From assembly GCA_902796225.1 (NCBI GenBank), contig CADBOO010000001.1:1-47517 (forward strand): DNA of 47,517 nt. Direction: 5' to 3'. The translations under genes and the position numbers were made by a program. Source of the stretch: an uncultured Ruminococcus sp. (GTDB lineage Bacteria > Bacillota > Clostridia > Oscillospirales > Acutalibacteraceae). Shown piece after piece: positions 33,938-41,935 of this stretch. Position 1 is the first letter of the stretch, and every line of letters starts with the position of its first letter. The notes under the pieces are model-generated. The model had not been told where the DNA came from, made no database searches, and saw nothing but the letters and a program-made list of their open reading frames with translations.

Positions 33938-34663
33938 ATGTTTAACGCGGAAACAATAAAAAACGAATGTGTTCAGTGGATACGCGATTTCTTTGAGGAA
34001 AACGGCAAGGGCTGCAACGCGGTCGTCGGGATCTCCGGCGGCAAGGACAGCTCTATCGTCGCGGCACTGTGCGTCGAGGCGCTCGGCAGGGATCGTGTTA
34101 TCGGCGTGCTGATGCCCAACGGCGAACAGGCGGATATCGACAAGGCGCAGCTTTTGGTCGATACCCTCGGGATCAAGCACTATATCATCAATATCAAGGA
34201 CGCTTTTGACGGCGTGATGAAAAACCTGCCCTTTGACGTCAGCGAGCAGACCCGCCAGAATCTTGCGCCGCGCATCCGTATGGCGACGCTCTATGCGGTG
34301 TCGCAGAGCCACAACGGCAGGGTCGCCAATACCTGCAACCTGTCCGAGGACTGGGTCGGCTACTCCACCCGTTACGGCGACAGCGTGGGCGATTTCAGCC
34401 CCTGCTCCTACCTCACCGTCGACGAGGTCAAACAGATCGGCAGACTGTTGGGTTTGCCCGCGGAGCTGGTCGACAAGGCGCCCAGCGACGGACTTTGCGG
34501 CAAGACCGACGAGGACAACCTCGGGTTTACCTACGCCGAGCTTGACCGCTATATCCGCACCGGCGAGATCGATAACCCCGTCAGCAAGGAACGCATCGAT
34601 CGTAAACACAAGATGAACCTGTTCAAATTGCAGCTCATGCCGGCATTCAAGCCGGAGCTGTAA
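33938..34663 (+). CDS. nadE: Ammonia-dependent NAD synthetase
   Basis: A 241-residue N-type ATP pyrophosphatase. The P-loop SGGKDS (33-38), NTCNLSEDWVGYSTRYGD, and KAPSDGLCGKTDEDNLGF match NadE, which amidates deamido-NAD to NAD using ATP. No glutaminase domain is attached, so ammonia is the nitrogen donor, as in short NadE enzymes. AGAGGT precedes ATG 33938. Together with the nicotinamidase-like gene it forms a small NAD-recycling neighbourhood, although the promoter at 33365 separates the two transcripts. Confidence 0.93.
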   Translation: MFNAETIKNECVQWIRDFFEENGKGCNAVVGISGGKDSSIVAALCVEALGRDRVIGVLMPNGEQADIDKAQLLVDTLGIKHYIINIKDAFDGVMKNLPFDVSEQTRQNLAPRIRMATLYAVSQSHNGRVANTCNLSEDWVGYSTRYGDSVGDFSPCSYLTVDEVKQIGRLLGLPAELVDKAPSDGLCGKTDEDNLGFTYAELDRYIRTGEIDNPVSKERIDRKHKMNLFKLQLMPAFKPEL

Positions 34664-34705
34664 TACGGCTTTTTATTGAAAATTGAAGAATAACACACAG
34701 AATAA

Positions 34706-34737
34706 AACGGCTGCACTTCAAATGAAGTGCAGCCGTT
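34706..34737. terminator. Bidirectional terminator between nadE and the TPM gene
   Basis: AACGGCTGCACTTC (34706-34719) pairs perfectly with GAAGTGCAGCCGTT (34724-34737) around a 4-base loop. The minus strand has a good T-run (TTTTATT); the plus-strand tail GTTGTTG is weaker. Confidence 0.8.
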
Positions 34738-34764
34738 GTTGTTGATGAATTTTTCCGGAAACGA

Positions 34765-35520
34765 TCAGAATTTGCCGCCCGATCCGCCGAAGGAGCTGCC
34801 GCCGGTGGAGTGGGTACTGCTGCCGGAATTGTTCTTGGGCTTAGCCGTTTTGGTGACGGTAGTGAACAGGAAGGTATCGCGCGCCGCTGTGACGTTCATG
34901 CTGCCTGCGCGGACATATTCCCTTGCTCCGTGCTGCATCTCAACGGTCTTCAGCTTCTTGCGGATCGCAGACATGATCAGCATCGCGATCGCAAAGCCGA
35001 TGAGGATCGCCAGCGGGAGCATATACCATTTCAGGTGGGGGTTCATGTATTCGACGGACTTATTGATGAATTCCTTTGACGCCCCATAATAGTCGCCGCT
35101 TTTGAGATACGGAAGGATATCATCCTTCAGATCCTCCAGCTCGGAGTCGTTCAGTTTGTTGATACAGTCGCCGTGGGTAGAGATGTGATAATCGCGGTTG
35201 CCCGGTTCGCCGTTGTCACAGATCAGCAGGAGAACGGAGTTGTCGTTATACCCGCTGATATGGCAGTAATCGGCGTATGTCTGCGCGCTGTAGCCGTCAA
35301 GACTGGTGGTCGTGTAGACGATGATATCGCAGTTCTGCTTTTCACCCAGCTCTTTTGCAAGGCTTTCCAGCTCTGCCTCCTGAGCGTCGGTAAACATATC
35401 GGCGTTATCGACAATGATCCTGCCGTCGCTGGTGGGGGCGGCGGACGCGGGGATGATCACGACGGTCAGCATGAGCGCGATGACGAACAGAAGGGAGCAT
35501 ACTCTCTTGGTTGTTTTCAT
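34765..35520 (-). CDS. TPM-domain membrane protein (YdjH-like)
   Basis: A 251-residue protein with a signal peptide (about 1-27), an extracytoplasmic TPM domain (VDNADMFTDAQEAELE, then CDIIVYTTTSLDG and YNDNSVLLLICD), a membrane helix near 165-185 and a Gly/Ser-rich tail ending SSFGGSGGKF. TPM domains occur in photosystem repair and in stress membrane proteins such as Bacillus YdjH. AAGGAGG precedes ATG 35520, 12 bases after the zinc-ribbon gene. It is the last gene of the minus-strand SPFH operon. A role in membrane stress response is inferred from this company. It could alternatively be called a YgcG-type protein. Confidence 0.85.
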   Translation of the reverse strand: MKTTKRVCSLLFVIALMLTVVIIPASAAPTSDGRIIVDNADMFTDAQEAELESLAKELGEKQNCDIIVYTTTSLDGYSAQTYADYCHISGYNDNSVLLLICDNGEPGNRDYHISTHGDCINKLNDSELEDLKDDILPYLKSGDYYGASKEFINKSVEYMNPHLKWYMLPLAILIGFAIAMLIMSAIRKKLKTVEMQHGAREYVRAGSMNVTAARDTFLFTTVTKTAKPKNNSGSSTHSTGGSSFGGSGGKF

Positions 35521-35532
35521 GATGGTCCCTCC

Positions 35533-36615
35533 TTACAGCAGCTGCCACAGCCACATTCCGCCGTAGATCAGGGCGGAGGCAATGACGGTGAACAGTGCGC
35601 CGAAGCGCCAGAATTTTCCCCAGTCGGTGGGAAGGTTGCCGACGAATTTGCCGGTCTGGCCGTTCATGGCGAAGGTGTATTTCTCATCCTTGTAGGTGGT
35701 GTTGAGCAGCCACACGGGATAGAGCGCGTATTTGGTCTTGCCGTTGTGCAGGCGGACGTTGGTCGCCTCGGGGGTGACGGTCGCGTAGCCCTTGATCGTT
35801 TCGCGGAACGCGTCGACGGTCGATTCCTTGACGCGTTCGTTGGCGCGGGCGACGCTTTGGTCGGCGTCGACGTCATACTTATCGGCGAGATAACCCGCGA
35901 GATAGGCGGTCTGGAAATCGACCGCCTCGCCGAAGTTGAACGGCTCGACGCTTTCCATCAGATCGTCGGGCATGCGGGTAGAGCCGTCGACGGGAACATG
36001 ATCGTACGCGATGCCGCCGGCACGGTAGATGGAAAAGTGGCTGGTCTCGGTGTAGTTGTAATTGGAGTCAGACCATGTACGGACACGGGTCGCGCGGTAG
36101 CGAAGATCGGCGTCGGCGTCGGCGTCGAACAGCCAGAACGGTACATAGACGCCCTTGACCTCGTCGAGGTGGTTTTCGTCTTTAAAGATCTTAGGCAAAA
36201 GGAATTTGCCGGTGAGGTGTTTTTTGAGCCCTTCGACCGCCGCTTTTTTGTCGAGCTTGAAGGGGATGACGTAGTCGGGCTTGAGGCTGCCCTTTAATTG
36301 GTGCATCATGACGACCGGGTTGTCGCAGAAGGGGCAGGAGGTTGCGGCGGTATTCTCGTCGCAGATGATCTCGCCGCCGCAGCTGTTGCAGATGTAGGAG
36401 CGCAGGGCGTTTTCCTCGTGCTCGGTCCATTGGGAACCGGCGTCGGTGTGCCAGTCAAGGTTATCGCTGCCCTCCTGCTTGAGGTCCGCGTCATAACCGC
36501 GCAGGGATTCCATCTCAAACTCGGTGTCGCAGTAGGGACATTTCATTTTTTGCAGAGTGCTGTCGAAGGCGATCGCGCCGCCGCAGCACGGGCATTTGTA
36601 TTCGTGCAGTGCCAA
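35533..36615 (-). CDS. Double zinc-ribbon membrane protein (YdjG-like)
   Basis: A 360-residue protein with two TFIIB-type zinc ribbons at the N-terminus (CPCCGG...CPYC and CNSCGG...CPFC), a middle domain of about 200 residues with FWLFDADADAD, and one C-terminal membrane helix. Start is TTG 36615, seven bases after AAGGAG. It resembles the YdjG class of proteins found next to SPFH and TPM proteins in Bacillus, where they help place PspA-type proteins at damaged membrane. The order SPFH, zinc-ribbon, TPM on the minus strand supports the same module here. Zinc ribbons may serve as protein interaction sites. Confidence 0.82.
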   Translation of the reverse strand: MALHEYKCPCCGGAIAFDSTLQKMKCPYCDTEFEMESLRGYDADLKQEGSDNLDWHTDAGSQWTEHEENALRSYICNSCGGEIICDENTAATSCPFCDNPVVMMHQLKGSLKPDYVIPFKLDKKAAVEGLKKHLTGKFLLPKIFKDENHLDEVKGVYVPFWLFDADADADLRYRATRVRTWSDSNYNYTETSHFSIYRAGGIAYDHVPVDGSTRMPDDLMESVEPFNFGEAVDFQTAYLAGYLADKYDVDADQSVARANERVKESTVDAFRETIKGYATVTPEATNVRLHNGKTKYALYPVWLLNTTYKDEKYTFAMNGQTGKFVGNLPTDWGKFWRFGALFTVIASALIYGGMWLWQLL

Positions 36616-36632
36616 AGAATCACTCCTTTGTT

Positions 36633-36725
36633 TGGTGAATGGTTAATGGTGAATAGTGAAGGGTTGAGGGCGTACTCTGCCCGCACCCGATTCCTCATTC
36701 CTAATTTCTAATTTCTAATTCCTAA
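36633..36725. repeat. Two blocks of 7-bp tandem repeats
   Basis: Block one (36633-36660) has four units: TGGTGAA, TGGTTAA, TGGTGAA, TAGTGAA. Block two (36691-36725) has five units: TTCCTCA, TTCCTAA, TTTCTAA, TTTCTAA, TTCCTAA. They are separated by 30 bases of non-repeated sequence and lie between the SPFH and zinc-ribbon genes. Confidence 0.8.
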
Positions 36726-36731
36726 TTGAAT

Positions 36732-36762
36732 AAGGGTACGCCGTATGTACAAACGTACCCTT
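36732..36762. terminator. Hairpin after the SPFH gene, possible weak terminator
   Basis: AAGGGTACG (36732-36740) pairs with CGTACCCTT (36754-36762) around a 13-base loop. T-tracts on both sides are short. It may reduce read-through from the SPFH gene into the zinc-ribbon gene. Confidence 0.45.
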
Positions 36763-36773
36763 GTTTTCAAGGA

Positions 36774-38123
36774 TTATTTCTTGTCGTTGTCGTCGAAGAT
36801 ATCGCCGCACTCGGGGCAGAACTTCGGCGGATGATGCGGATCCTCGGGCTCCCAGCCGCACTTGTCACACTTGTAGGTGGGTGCGCCCTCGGGCTTTCTC
36901 TGACCGCACTCGGCACAGAACTTGCCCTTGTTCACGGTGCCGCAGCCGGAGCAGGTCCAGCCGTCTGCCGCGGGTTTTTTCTCGCCGCATTCCATGCAGA
37001 ACTTACCGGTCGCCTGTGCGCCGCACTTGGGACAGGTCCACGCGCCTGCTGCCGGAGCCGCGGGAGCTGCCTGCTGCTGAGCCGCCTGCTGTTGCGCCTG
37101 CTGCTGTTGCTGCTGTGCGCCCATCGCGTAAAGGTTCTGGGGATTCATGCCGCCGGCGTTCATCGCCATGCCCATGCCCATGAAGCCTGCCATCGCGCCG
37201 CCCTGGTTGCCGGCTGCGGTACGCATCGCGTCGCCCTGTGCGCCGACGATGTGCGCTGCGCCCATGGTGGGATCTCTGAATGCCGCTGTGCGCTGCATCT
37301 GCTTGATCATCTCCATATCCTCGTCCGGGAGGGTCAGGGAGTTGATCGCGATAGAGATGACCTTCAGGCCGCGCAGCTCGCCCCATTTTGCGGTGAGGGC
37401 TTCGTTCATCGCGTCGCAAAGCTCATCGGTGTGGTTCGGGATCTGGTTCGGGCGCATCTCGAGGTCGGAGAGCTTGCCGAACGCAGGCTGGAGCTTGGAG
37501 ATGAATTCCGCCTTGAGCTGTTTGTCGATCTCACTGCGGTTGTATTCGCCGCTCTGGAAGTTGCCGCATACGTTGGTGTAGAACAGGATCGGGTCGGCGA
37601 TCGTGTAGCTGTAGACGCCCGAGCAGCGGATGCTGACGTCGAGGTCAAGGCCGACGTTCTTGTCGACAACGCGGAACGGTACGGGGTTGGCGGTACCGAA
37701 GAGGTTCTCCATCATCTCTTTGGTATTGAAATAGTAAACGCGCTGATCCTTGGGAGGCTCGCCGCCGTAGGTAAAGCGCTTGCCGAAGTTCTTGAAGGTG
37801 TTCTTGATACCTTCGCCGAGCTTGCCGGTAAAGATGGACGGCTCGGTCAACGAATTGTAGGTGTATTCGCCGGGAACGGCACAGATCTCTGCGACGCGGC
37901 CCTGATCGGTGATGATCGCGCACTGACCGTCCGCGACGACAAGACCGGAACCGTCGGAGATGACGTTATCGCTGCCCTTGGTGTTGGAAGAGCGACCGGA
38001 TGTTTTCTTTTCGCCCTTGCGTGCCAGAACGTCTTTCGGCATCGCGTTACAAACGAAAAATTCTTTCCACTGGTCGGCTAAAACGCCGCCTGCAGAGCCG
38101 ATTGCGGCTTTGATAAGACCCAT
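36774..38123 (-). CDS. SPFH-domain protein with C-terminal zinc ribbons (YdjI-like)
   Basis: A 449-residue protein. Residues of about 25-290 form an SPFH/virion-core domain (DGSGLVVADGQCAII, then LDVSIRCSGVYSYTIADP). A Gly/Met/Ala and Gln-rich linker follows, including a run of six Gln, and the tail carries three or four zinc ribbons of CxxC pairs, the last degenerate. No true membrane helix is seen, so it is probably a cytoplasmic scaffold oligomer on the membrane. It matches Bacillus YdjI, which recruits PspA. TAGGAGG precedes ATG 38123. No pspA gene is nearby. I could not find a convincing promoter in the 215-base gap upstream. Confidence 0.88.
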   Translation of the reverse strand: MGLIKAAIGSAGGVLADQWKEFFVCNAMPKDVLARKGEKKTSGRSSNTKGSDNVISDGSGLVVADGQCAIITDQGRVAEICAVPGEYTYNSLTEPSIFTGKLGEGIKNTFKNFGKRFTYGGEPPKDQRVYYFNTKEMMENLFGTANPVPFRVVDKNVGLDLDVSIRCSGVYSYTIADPILFYTNVCGNFQSGEYNRSEIDKQLKAEFISKLQPAFGKLSDLEMRPNQIPNHTDELCDAMNEALTAKWGELRGLKVISIAINSLTLPDEDMEMIKQMQRTAAFRDPTMGAAHIVGAQGDAMRTAAGNQGGAMAGFMGMGMAMNAGGMNPQNLYAMGAQQQQQQAQQQAAQQQAAPAAPAAGAWTCPKCGAQATGKFCMECGEKKPAADGWTCSGCGTVNKGKFCAECGQRKPEGAPTYKCDKCGWEPEDPHHPPKFCPECGDIFDDNDKK

Positions 38124-38249
38124 AATATTTCCTCCTAAAACTAAAATAAGATTGGGTATAATCTAACATATTAAGTTTACCACAAAGAGATACCGGAGCG
38201 CAATAGCTATTTTGTAAATAAAATCGTATTCGTTATGTAGCAGATAGCA

Positions 38250-38276
38250 CAAAAGCCGCTGTCATCAGACAGCGGC
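38250..38276 (-). terminator. Terminator of the ApbE/membrane protein/esterase operon
   Basis: GCCGCTGTC (38255-38263) and GACAGCGGC (38268-38276) form a 9-bp stem with a 4-base loop. On the minus strand TTTTG follows. The rest of 38124-38338 shows no gene. Confidence 0.7.
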
Positions 38277-38338
38277 ATAGTTTGACGGAATCTGTCATTT
38301 TGCACGGAGTGAAGAATCGTCCGGCAGACCGTCGGCGG

Positions 38339-39514
38339 TTACGGGAACAGATACTTCAGGAAATCCGGGAAGATGATGCGCCAGTAGATCTCGTTATGCA
38401 GGGCGTTCTCGGCGGTGTAATAGTATACGTTATCAGCGGGATAGCCGATCTTATTGAGGTTATCGGGCATGCTCGCGGCTCCGGGAAGCAGCTGCTGCTC
38501 CAGATCGTTGCCCTTGCCGCAGTAGATGTAGACGCGCGGATAGCCGGCGGAGAAGTCCTTCTTTGCGAGATATTTGTCCCAGGTCGCATCGTCAAACAGC
38601 GCGAACGCGGGTGACAGCGCGCCGACCGTGCCGAACTTTTCGGGATGCTCCATCGCGATATAGAAGCTCTCGATACCGCCTGACGAGCTGCCGCATATCG
38701 CGGTGTGGTCGCGGTCGGTAAAGACATTGTAGTTCTTCTCGATATAGGGCATGACGGTTTTGACGACAAAGTCGGCGTAGTACGCGCCGTGACCGTCCTC
38801 ATAGCTTGCTTCGGTCGGTGTGCCGAGGTTGGGCGTCAGCTCATCGTCGCGCCAGCCGTCCGAGTTTTCGATCCCGACGACGATGCATCGATGATCGCTC
38901 TGCGCCATCATCGCCCTCACGCTTTCGGCGACCGCCCAGCTGCCGTAAGAGGTCGCGATGGGGTTAAAGAGGTTCTGACCGTCGGTCATGTAGATCACAG
39001 AGTATTTCTCCTTGGCTTTTGCGTCATAATCCTTCGGCGTCCAGATCTGCACATTCTTGGTGCGTTCCTGGTAAGGAAACTCTTTGTTCACGTACTCCGG
39101 TGTTTTGTTGTCGGCGCCGTAGGTGAAGGGAAGTTCCTTCGTGGGCGACATCTCCCAGCCGCTTGTATAATCATTAAAGGCAAGCAGGTCGGAGTCGTGA
39201 CCGTCGATGGTGACGGTGACGCGGTCATAGACGGCGGTATCCGCGTAGCAGACATAGATCGCGGTATCGCCCTCGTCGTCCTTTTGGGTCAGCTGCGCCG
39301 TGAACGTATCGCTTCCGGCGACCGAGGAAAAGGTCGCGGTGATGCTTTCGCAGTCCTTTTGTGCGCGGACATAGAGGGGATGACCGTCGCTTTCGCCGGT
39401 GGTGACGGCGGTCGTTTCTGCGGTGTTATCGTCGTCCTTGCCGCTGTCGGAGCAGGCGGCAAAGGTGAATACAACGAGCAGTATGCTCAGGAATAGGCAA
39501 ATAAGACGTTTCAT
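38339..39514 (-). CDS. Esterase lipoprotein (esterase D/feruloyl esterase-like)
   Basis: A 391-residue protein with a lipoprotein signal ending TFAAC (Cys21), an acidic Thr-rich linker, a beta-sandwich-like segment (about 45-160) and an alpha/beta hydrolase domain of the putative esterase family. YSVIYMTDGQNLF, the nucleophile elbow CGSSSGG (Ser277) and ENALHNEIYW with the likely catalytic His are visible. It should act outside the membrane, perhaps on acylated glycans or siderophores. AAGGAGG precedes ATG 39514; the longer in-frame start is rejected. It is last in an operon with apbE. Confidence 0.85.
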   Translation of the reverse strand: MKRLICLFLSILLVVFTFAACSDSGKDDDNTAETTAVTTGESDGHPLYVRAQKDCESITATFSSVAGSDTFTAQLTQKDDEGDTAIYVCYADTAVYDRVTVTIDGHDSDLLAFNDYTSGWEMSPTKELPFTYGADNKTPEYVNKEFPYQERTKNVQIWTPKDYDAKAKEKYSVIYMTDGQNLFNPIATSYGSWAVAESVRAMMAQSDHRCIVVGIENSDGWRDDELTPNLGTPTEASYEDGHGAYYADFVVKTVMPYIEKNYNVFTDRDHTAICGSSSGGIESFYIAMEHPEKFGTVGALSPAFALFDDATWDKYLAKKDFSAGYPRVYIYCGKGNDLEQQLLPGAASMPDNLNKIGYPADNVYYYTAENALHNEIYWRIIFPDFLKYLFP

Positions 39515-39527
39515 GACAGCCTCCTTA

Positions 39528-39926
39528 TTATGTTTCGTCGGATGTATTTGCGGACGGATCGATCTGCTTTTCGGCAAGCTGATCCTTCATCGGAACATAG
39601 CCCTTGGAAGAATAGGGATTCTTGTTCTGCATCTGTTCCTTGATCGGCACATAGCCCTGTGACGAGTAGGGATTTCTGTTTTGGATCGGCGGTGCGGGCT
39701 TTGCGGTATTCGCCCAGCGCGCGATCCCTCTGATGACGAGCATCCAGATCAGGATGTATAACAGAAACGCGCCGAACCAGACGAGGCAGTACCACCACCT
39801 GATGTATTCGGGGATGATGAAATGGAGTACCAGCAGGATCCATCCGGGGATCGTCAGACGGAAGTTGAGAATAATGTTGAATAAGTAAACCAGCCAGAAA
39901 CCGCCGTCGCGGGATGTTTTTCGCAT
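39528..39926 (-). CDS. Small membrane protein with duplicated cytoplasmic motif
   Basis: A 132-residue protein I cannot assign. It has two hydrophobic segments (about 8-35 and 43-65) and a hydrophilic C-terminus. The tail contains a duplicated motif: NRNPYSSQGYVPIKEQM and NKNPYSSKGYVPMKDQL, 19 residues apart. GAGGTGATC precedes ATG 39926. It lies 17 bases after apbE and 13 bases before the esterase gene, so the three form one transcript. The duplicated motif may bind a partner protein. Confidence 0.75.
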   Translation of the reverse strand: MRKTSRDGGFWLVYLFNIILNFRLTIPGWILLVLHFIIPEYIRWWYCLVWFGAFLLYILIWMLVIRGIARWANTAKPAPPIQNRNPYSSQGYVPIKEQMQNKNPYSSKGYVPMKDQLAEKQIDPSANTSDET

Positions 39927-39943
39927 TTGATCACCTCATTCTT

Positions 39944-40942
39944 TCAGCGGGTCACTTTGACTATCGGGAAGGTATAGCCTTCATTGAGGACAAAATCGTC
40001 GTATAGTCCCTCGGTGATATACAGCTTGTCGTCGGTCAGGATGACATAATCGAAGCCGCTGTGCGTTTTGTAATAGTCGGATGCTTTTTGAGCGCCCATG
40101 ACGAACAGCGCGGTTGACAGAACGTCGGCGAGCGTGCCGTCGTCGGAATAGACGGTGACAGACAGCGTTCCGTTGTCGACGGGCTTTGCGGTTGTCGGAT
40201 CGAGGATGTGGATATAGCGTTTGCCGTCCTGTTCAAAATAGCGCTCATAGCCGCCGGAGGTCGCGACGACGCCCTCCCGACAGGTCAGATAGCCGAAATA
40301 GTTCGCGGGATTATCCGGATCGGCAACGCCGACCTTGAAGGGCGATTTGTCGGGCTTTTCGCCGTAGAGCAGGATCGTACCGCCGAGGTTGAGCACGGCG
40401 CAGTCTGCGTCGGAATCATCGAGGATATCGCGGCATTCATCGGCGAGATAGCCTTTCGCCGCAGCGCCGAGATCCAGCTTGAAGCCGGCGGGCAGGGTGA
40501 CGGTATTGCCGTCGATTTTGACGCGGCTGCCGTCGATCAGCGAGGTCAGGGAATCCAGCCATGCATCGTCCGGCACATGATACTTGCCGTCGATGAATCC
40601 CCATTCGAGCACCGCGGGGTAGATCGTCGGGTCAAAATAACCCTTCAGCTCATTTGATAATGTCAGCGTGCGACTGACGAGCGCAAGCGTATCGTCGGAC
40701 AGCGTCGCCGTACCGTTTTCGTTGAGGGTATGGATCTCGCTTTCGGTGGCGGAGGACAGCTTTCCGTCCAGCGTATGCGCGCGGTCTTCAAGCGCTGCGC
40801 AGACATTGTCGCCGCCCCATACCTTTAACGACATGGCGGTGTCCATCGCAAAAAAATTCGCTTCGTCGGTTTTCGGAGCGCAGCCGGAAACGATCAGGAG
40901 GATCGGGATACAAAGCAGTATCGAAAAGATCTTTTTCATCAT
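39944..40942 (-). CDS. apbE: FAD:protein FMN transferase lipoprotein
   Basis: A 332-residue protein with a lipoprotein signal ending LIVSGC (Cys21) and the ApbE fold: DTAMSLKVWG, GYFDPTIYPA, LDLGAAAKGYLADE, VLNLGGTILLYG and a late STALFVMGAQ. ApbE covalently attaches FMN to a threonine or serine of partner proteins outside the membrane. The start is taken at ATG 40942, because the promoter at 40949-40977 leaves almost no leader; a longer reading from 40987 would begin inside the promoter. No FMN-acceptor protein is visible in the window. It is divergent from the NusG-II/Gx-transporter genes. Confidence 0.88.
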   Translation of the reverse strand: MMKKIFSILLCIPILLIVSGCAPKTDEANFFAMDTAMSLKVWGGDNVCAALEDRAHTLDGKLSSATESEIHTLNENGTATLSDDTLALVSRTLTLSNELKGYFDPTIYPAVLEWGFIDGKYHVPDDAWLDSLTSLIDGSRVKIDGNTVTLPAGFKLDLGAAAKGYLADECRDILDDSDADCAVLNLGGTILLYGEKPDKSPFKVGVADPDNPANYFGYLTCREGVVATSGGYERYFEQDGKRYIHILDPTTAKPVDNGTLSVTVYSDDGTLADVLSTALFVMGAQKASDYYKTHSGFDYVILTDDKLYITEGLYDDFVLNEGYTFPIVKVTR

Positions 40943-40948
40943 ATATTC

Positions 40949-40977
40949 ATCGTAGCACAGAACCGGGGGATAGTCAA
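40949..40977 (-). promoter_or_regulatory. Promoter for apbE, apparently giving a leaderless mRNA
   Basis: On the minus strand TTGACT (40972-40977) and TACGAT (40949-40954) are 17 bases apart. The expected transcription start falls on or next to the ATG at 40942, and no ribosome binding site is present. Confidence 0.6.
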
Positions 40978-40999
40978 ACTTTTTCATGAGAAAATGAGG

Positions 41000-41028
41000 T
41001 TTACAATTGATCGCCGGAATGATAGAAT
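41000..41028 (+). promoter_or_regulatory. Promoter for the NusG-II/Gx-transporter genes
   Basis: TTTACA (41000-41005), a 17-base spacer and TAGAAT (41023-41028). It is back to back with the apbE promoter. Confidence 0.65.
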
Positions 41029-41058
41029 AAAAGGAAAGAAACGGATAGGACAGATCAG

Positions 41059-41424
41059 ATGAAATACAAAATTATCGGAGGGATCATCGCGGCGGTATTT
41101 CTGCTCGGCGTGATCGGCTCGGTCGTCGTGATGACGGCGCAGCCGAAGAACACCGTGCAGATCCTGTCGGACGGCGAGGTGCTGTACACCATCGACCTCG
41201 GCACTGCGGAGGATACCACCCTCACCGTTGAGAGCGGCGGACATTATAATATCGTGGAGATCAAGGACAGGCAGATCCGCGTCAAAGACGCCGACTGTCC
41301 CGACAAGACCTGTGTCGGGATGGGATGGCTGTCAAGCTCGTCGATGCCGATCGTCTGTCTGCCGCACAAGCTGGTGATCCAGTTTACCGACGATACCGGC
41401 GACGTCGACGCGCTGACGAGGTAG
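41059..41424 (+). CDS. NusG domain II-containing protein
   Basis: A 121-residue protein with one N-terminal membrane helix (about 5-27) and an extracytoplasmic NusG-II-type domain. The latter carries CPDKTCVGMGWLS and PIVCLPHKLVI, two Cys pairs that could hold a metal or form disulphides. Such proteins recur with Gx-transporter and ApbE genes near flavin-dependent electron transfer loci, including EetA-type proteins; that link is from family knowledge and is not shown here. AGGA lies 8 bases before ATG 41059. The next gene begins four bases after its stop codon. Confidence 0.85.
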   Translation: MKYKIIGGIIAAVFLLGVIGSVVVMTAQPKNTVQILSDGEVLYTIDLGTAEDTTLTVESGGHYNIVEIKDRQIRVKDADCPDKTCVGMGWLSSSSMPIVCLPHKLVIQFTDDTGDVDALTR

Positions 41425-41428
41425 AGCG

Positions 41429-41935
41429 ATGAAAGCAAAAAAACTGTCTGAGCTGGCGCTGCTGACCGCGGCGGCGCTGATCATCTTCGTCATAGAATTA
41501 CAGATCCCCTATCCTTTTCCTATCCCCGGCATAAAACCGGGCTTTGCGAACATCATAACCGTGTACGCGGTTTACCATTACCGCGCGCATGAGGTCGCGG
41601 CGATCGCGGCGGTACGCATCCTGCTGGGCGCGGTATTCACCGGCAACTTCATGGCGCTGATCTACAGCGCGTCAGGTACGCTGCTGTGCCTCTTGGCGAT
41701 GCTCCCGCTGAAAAAGCTGATCGACGAGAACCATATCTGGATGACCTCTGTCATCGGCGCGGTACTGCACAACACCGGTCAGATGGCTGCGGCGCTGATC
41801 CTCATGCAGACGCCTCAGCTGCTCTTGTACTATCCGTTTCTGATCGTGTCCGGATGCTTTGCCGGCGCGTTCACCGGGCTGTGCGCACAATTCATCACAA
41901 AGCGATTATCAAAATACAGAAAGGTTATACGATGA
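41429..41935 (+). CDS. Gx transporter family / heptaprenyl diphosphate synthase component I-like membrane protein
   Basis: A 168-residue protein with about five membrane segments, resembling the S-component-like family annotated as Gx transporter or Hpre_diP_synt_I. Key stretches are LQIPYPFPIPGIKPGFANI and RILLGAVFTGNFMALIYS. Members are found with NusG-II proteins and quinone or flavin electron-transfer genes (EetB-like). A GAGG site overlaps the upstream stop codon. Its TGA overlaps the next start as ATGA, indicating tight coupling with the beta-lactamase-fold gene. Confidence 0.83.
   Translation: MKAKKLSELALLTAAALIIFVIELQIPYPFPIPGIKPGFANIITVYAVYHYRAHEVAAIAAVRILLGAVFTGNFMALIYSASGTLLCLLAMLPLKKLIDENHIWMTSVIGAVLHNTGQMAAALILMQTPQLLLYYPFLIVSGCFAGAFTGLCAQFITKRLSKYRKVIR

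Noticed and set aside
41686..41931. N-terminal extension of the serine hydrolase
   Set aside because: It overlaps the Gx-transporter gene, and a clear lipoprotein signal begins at 41932.
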